This document shows positions 61,579 to 64,000 of a stretch of DNA of 64,000 bases, in pieces. Where the stretch lies: NCBI RefSeq assembly GCF_029633865.1, contig NC_079213.1, positions 106,952,740 through 107,016,739 on the forward strand. The letters are read 5' to 3'. The notes under the pieces were generated by a model that saw nothing but the letters and a program-made list of their open reading frames with translations, made no database searches and was not told the origin of the DNA. A program made the position numbers and the translations under genes. How positions within the stretch are numbered: the stretch's first letter is position 1; each line of letters opens with the position of its first letter. This DNA comes from Lampris incognitus (taxonomy: Eukaryota > Chordata > Actinopteri > Lampriformes > Lampridae).

Positions 61579-64000
61579 GTTTGCTAATACAATCATTCCT
61601 ATCGGCAAACCAGGCAAGTTTTCACATTTGCATTTTGGCGGCATTTCAGAGACTCGCAGAAGTCTGCTCAGTATTGCTACTGCTAATGGAGTGTTATCCA
61701 CACCACAAACGGAGAGATAATGTTGAAAATCATGACTCGTACCCTTTAACACTCCTTCCAGCACATCAGAATGACAGGTATTGGAGATGGGTGCAATAAT
61801 GCAGCTGATGACGGGAGTTATTATTCGCCAGTCAAAATGTCACATTCTAACTGACAAGCTTTACAATTACAACTAGCCACAGAAGTGGAGGAAAAATAAA
61901 AAACAGAAGGGGGGGGGGGCTGAATATTCCGGCGTCCTGCCCAGAGTGACAAAATCGTGGATGGCGCAGCTGTATAAACCAAACCTCACTTTAGCAAACC
62001 CTGGAATTCAGGATTTGATTGATTTCCCGTTTCGGCGGGATGATTTATGTCTCTTTATGAGGAGTTTGTGTTTCAAGGACAGCTCCGTCTCTCTGCCCCG
62101 AGGCGGGATTAGCTCTGTAACTGCCCACATTACGGCCATCATCATTATCACTGACACAGAGAGAACAGGAGAGGAGAGGCAGGGAAGGGAAGGGAGGAGA
62201 GAGAGATGGAGAGAAGTTGAAGGGGATGAAAGATGATGAGGGGGAAGGGTGCTGAGGAGACTGGAAAAACAATAACAGAGAAAGAGAGAGGGGGTGGAAA
62301 TGGACGAGAACAGTTTTCCTTCAATATTTTTCTTAAATGGACAATCGGGGGCAACTTATGGTTTGGTCCAGGTTTTTCATCGTAGTCATAATTTCCAAGA
62401 CGAATTCTAATTAGGATACCTCATTACACGGCGGCAAATTAAAAAATACTAACCTACATCTTCCTTCTCCTCTTGTTGCTCTCGCTGCCGAATTTAACTA
62501 CTGTTTGGTACTCGCACCAAAATAGCAACCCGCCACCTGTGGAAGGAACCGGGTGTGCCGCACCGCCCGGCACAAACCCACAACGCAACACCTTCTGTAT
62601 AACCTGACAAACGCCGAGACATCTGGGAAACGTGTGTGTGTGTGTGTGTCAAAACAGCATCAATCTAACCTCAAATTGCACTAGAAGTTTTGAACAACAG
62701 TAGTGATAACCATGACAACCATCTTTCCCATCGACTCCTCTCTCCCAAAGGAAAAGGAACATAGGTCTGTGTGTGTGTGTGTGTTAGAGAGAGAGAAGAA
62801 GGCAACAACAGGAGCAAAGCAGGGAAGCAACAGAGTGAGAGAAAGGGAAGAACAGAGAAGAGTGAGAGTGAGGAAGATTAAAGCGCTAGGCAAGGGGGGG
62901 GGTGAAGTGAGCAGGGGAAAAAGGAGGAGCGGTTGATGGAGGGAGGGGGCCGAGAGACAGATGTGGAGTGAGACAGTTCGTTCGGCAGCGGTGGCACCTG
63001 TCTCAGACACCTCACTTGAGGGGTGAGACCAAAAACAAGCGCTGCTGTCAGCGGTCCGTAACCTTTCCTCTCACACTAGTGATGGAGAGGAGACAGACGA
63101 ATAGAAAAGTGTGTGTGTGTGTGTGTGTGTGTGTGTCAATATGGAGAACAGATGGAGAAAACAGAGAAGTGAGTGTGTCTGTTGTATCTGAATTATCTGC
63201 AGATCAGCTGGCTGTTTCACAGTGCCGACTTCAAACTGTTTGGACAGGCAGATTTTTTTTTTTTTTTTTGCAATGTCAGGAAACTGACAATACGAGGCCG
63301 ATGCAGCCGTTTCTGGGTTTGATGAGGAAAATTACCAATTGAGTAGGATGAAATGAAAGTCACTGTGTAATTAACCACTCATGGAAGACAGCTGGGCAGA
63401 ACACACGTACGCATTTCGGGTTTTGGGCCGGTCTGAAAACCAGCAGTTTCAGGTTGCCATGTTGTTAACGCATCTTTTCCGTAAACTCTTTTTTTTATAA
63501 GTTTGTCCGGTGCGCTGGTCGGACCAAGGGCATGTGAAACGAAAAAGGGGAACGAAAGACAACAGAAATTGAAGAGGTGGAGAGGAAGGAAGAAGACCGA
63601 TTCAAAAGACACGGGGGAGATACGAAGAAGAGGAGAAGGAGCGATGAGACAAGTAAATTGCAGAGACGAAATCCGAACGGAGGGAGGCAGGGAGGAGAGA
63701 AGGGGGGAAAAAAGGAAGGAAAGAAAAGAGGCGGTGAGGCTGAGGGAGCAACTGAGGCGCATAGCTGTTGTCACTTTCACTCAGCCTCGGCTTCAATAAC
63801 ACGCACATACACACAGACACACCTCTGGTCAGCGCAGCCCTCGCTGATAGACTGTGGATATCCTCGCTCCTTCTCACAGGGAAGCGGCACCGAGGGGCTC
63901 TCACAAGCGTGAAATCGTACCTGCTATCTCATCCCACTGTGGCTGACGAGTGTGAGTCTGTGTGTGTGTGTTATAAATGTAACACTGTGTGCTGACCCTT
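61579..64000. other. Intron or intergenic, microsatellites, no gene assigned
   Basis: TG repeats near 62633-62650, 62767-62783 and 63111-63136, purine-rich stretches at 62158-62290 and 63540-63735, and a T run at 63251-63269. If the Dbs-type gene continues on the minus strand, this would be intron; no DH or PH exon was found. Confidence 0.35.

Overview
The window is vertebrate nuclear DNA, most likely from a ray-finned (teleost) fish. The signs are small conserved exons with GT-AG borders separated by long introns, very dense microsatellites, and a mobile-element load typical of teleosts: Tc1 transposons, hAT MITEs, Penelope-like elements, RTE, L2 and L1/Tx1 LINEs, and several tRNA-derived SINEs. 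There are no operons, bacterial genes or CRISPR arrays. Most long open frames are shadows of repeats.

Two protein-coding genes are supported, both on the minus strand and both Dbl-family Rho GEFs. The first is the 5' part of ect2. It has a non-coding first exon near 16.2-16.5 kb and five coding exons at 14692-14824, 11097-11176, 5513-5605, 2317-2499 and 846-935. Reading phase is preserved across all of them, giving 193 residues that reach the start of the first canonical BRCT domain. The rest of the gene lies left of the window. Its promoter (16.57-16.69 kb) holds CCAAT boxes, CHR-like TTTGAA motifs, an E2F-like site and a CACGTG. A truncated L1-type LINE has inserted just upstream and carries a SINE inside it. 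The second is the 3' part of a Dbs-type gene (MCF2L/MCF2L2-like), with exons at 55375-55424, 51596-51697, 49704-49759, 46221-46334 (post-PH linker) and 43222-43337 (first half of an SH3 domain), and a possible last exon at 28273-28325. A CpG-rich island at 47.0-47.4 kb with two CCAAT boxes carries an ATG exon that joins the 46334 exon in phase, a possible internal promoter for a short SH3 isoform.

The rest is introns and intergenic DNA filled with repeats. 0-16 kb (ect2 introns): palindromic MITEs, a Penelope fragment, a SINE, an RTE copy with an inverted 5' piece, a long-TIR element, an ORF2 fragment and hAT MITEs. 17-28 kb: L1, Penelope, RTE/L2/hAT fragments, SINEs, and a CpG-rich stretch with a CRE site. 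28-43 kb: a minisatellite, Penelope copies, a Tc1 fold-back element beside a MADF-like exon, an 81-unit CT repeat, nested LINEs and a decayed Tc1. 44-50 kb: an RTE insertion with a perfect 19-bp target duplication whose RT region is replaced by a Penelope hairpin, a solo LTR, and a second near-identical Tc1 fold-back element. 50-64 kb: SINEs, a hAT MITE, a helicase-like repeat fragment, and an L2 LINE lying between the arms of a long inverted repeat.

The most notable points are the mobile Tc1 fold-back family that encodes only the transposase DNA-binding region, candidate hammerhead ribozymes in the Penelope terminal repeats, the possible internal promoter of the Dbs-type gene, and the cell-cycle promoter of ect2 with its adjacent LINE. 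All identifications come from reading the sequence and from knowledge of the families. No database search was run.
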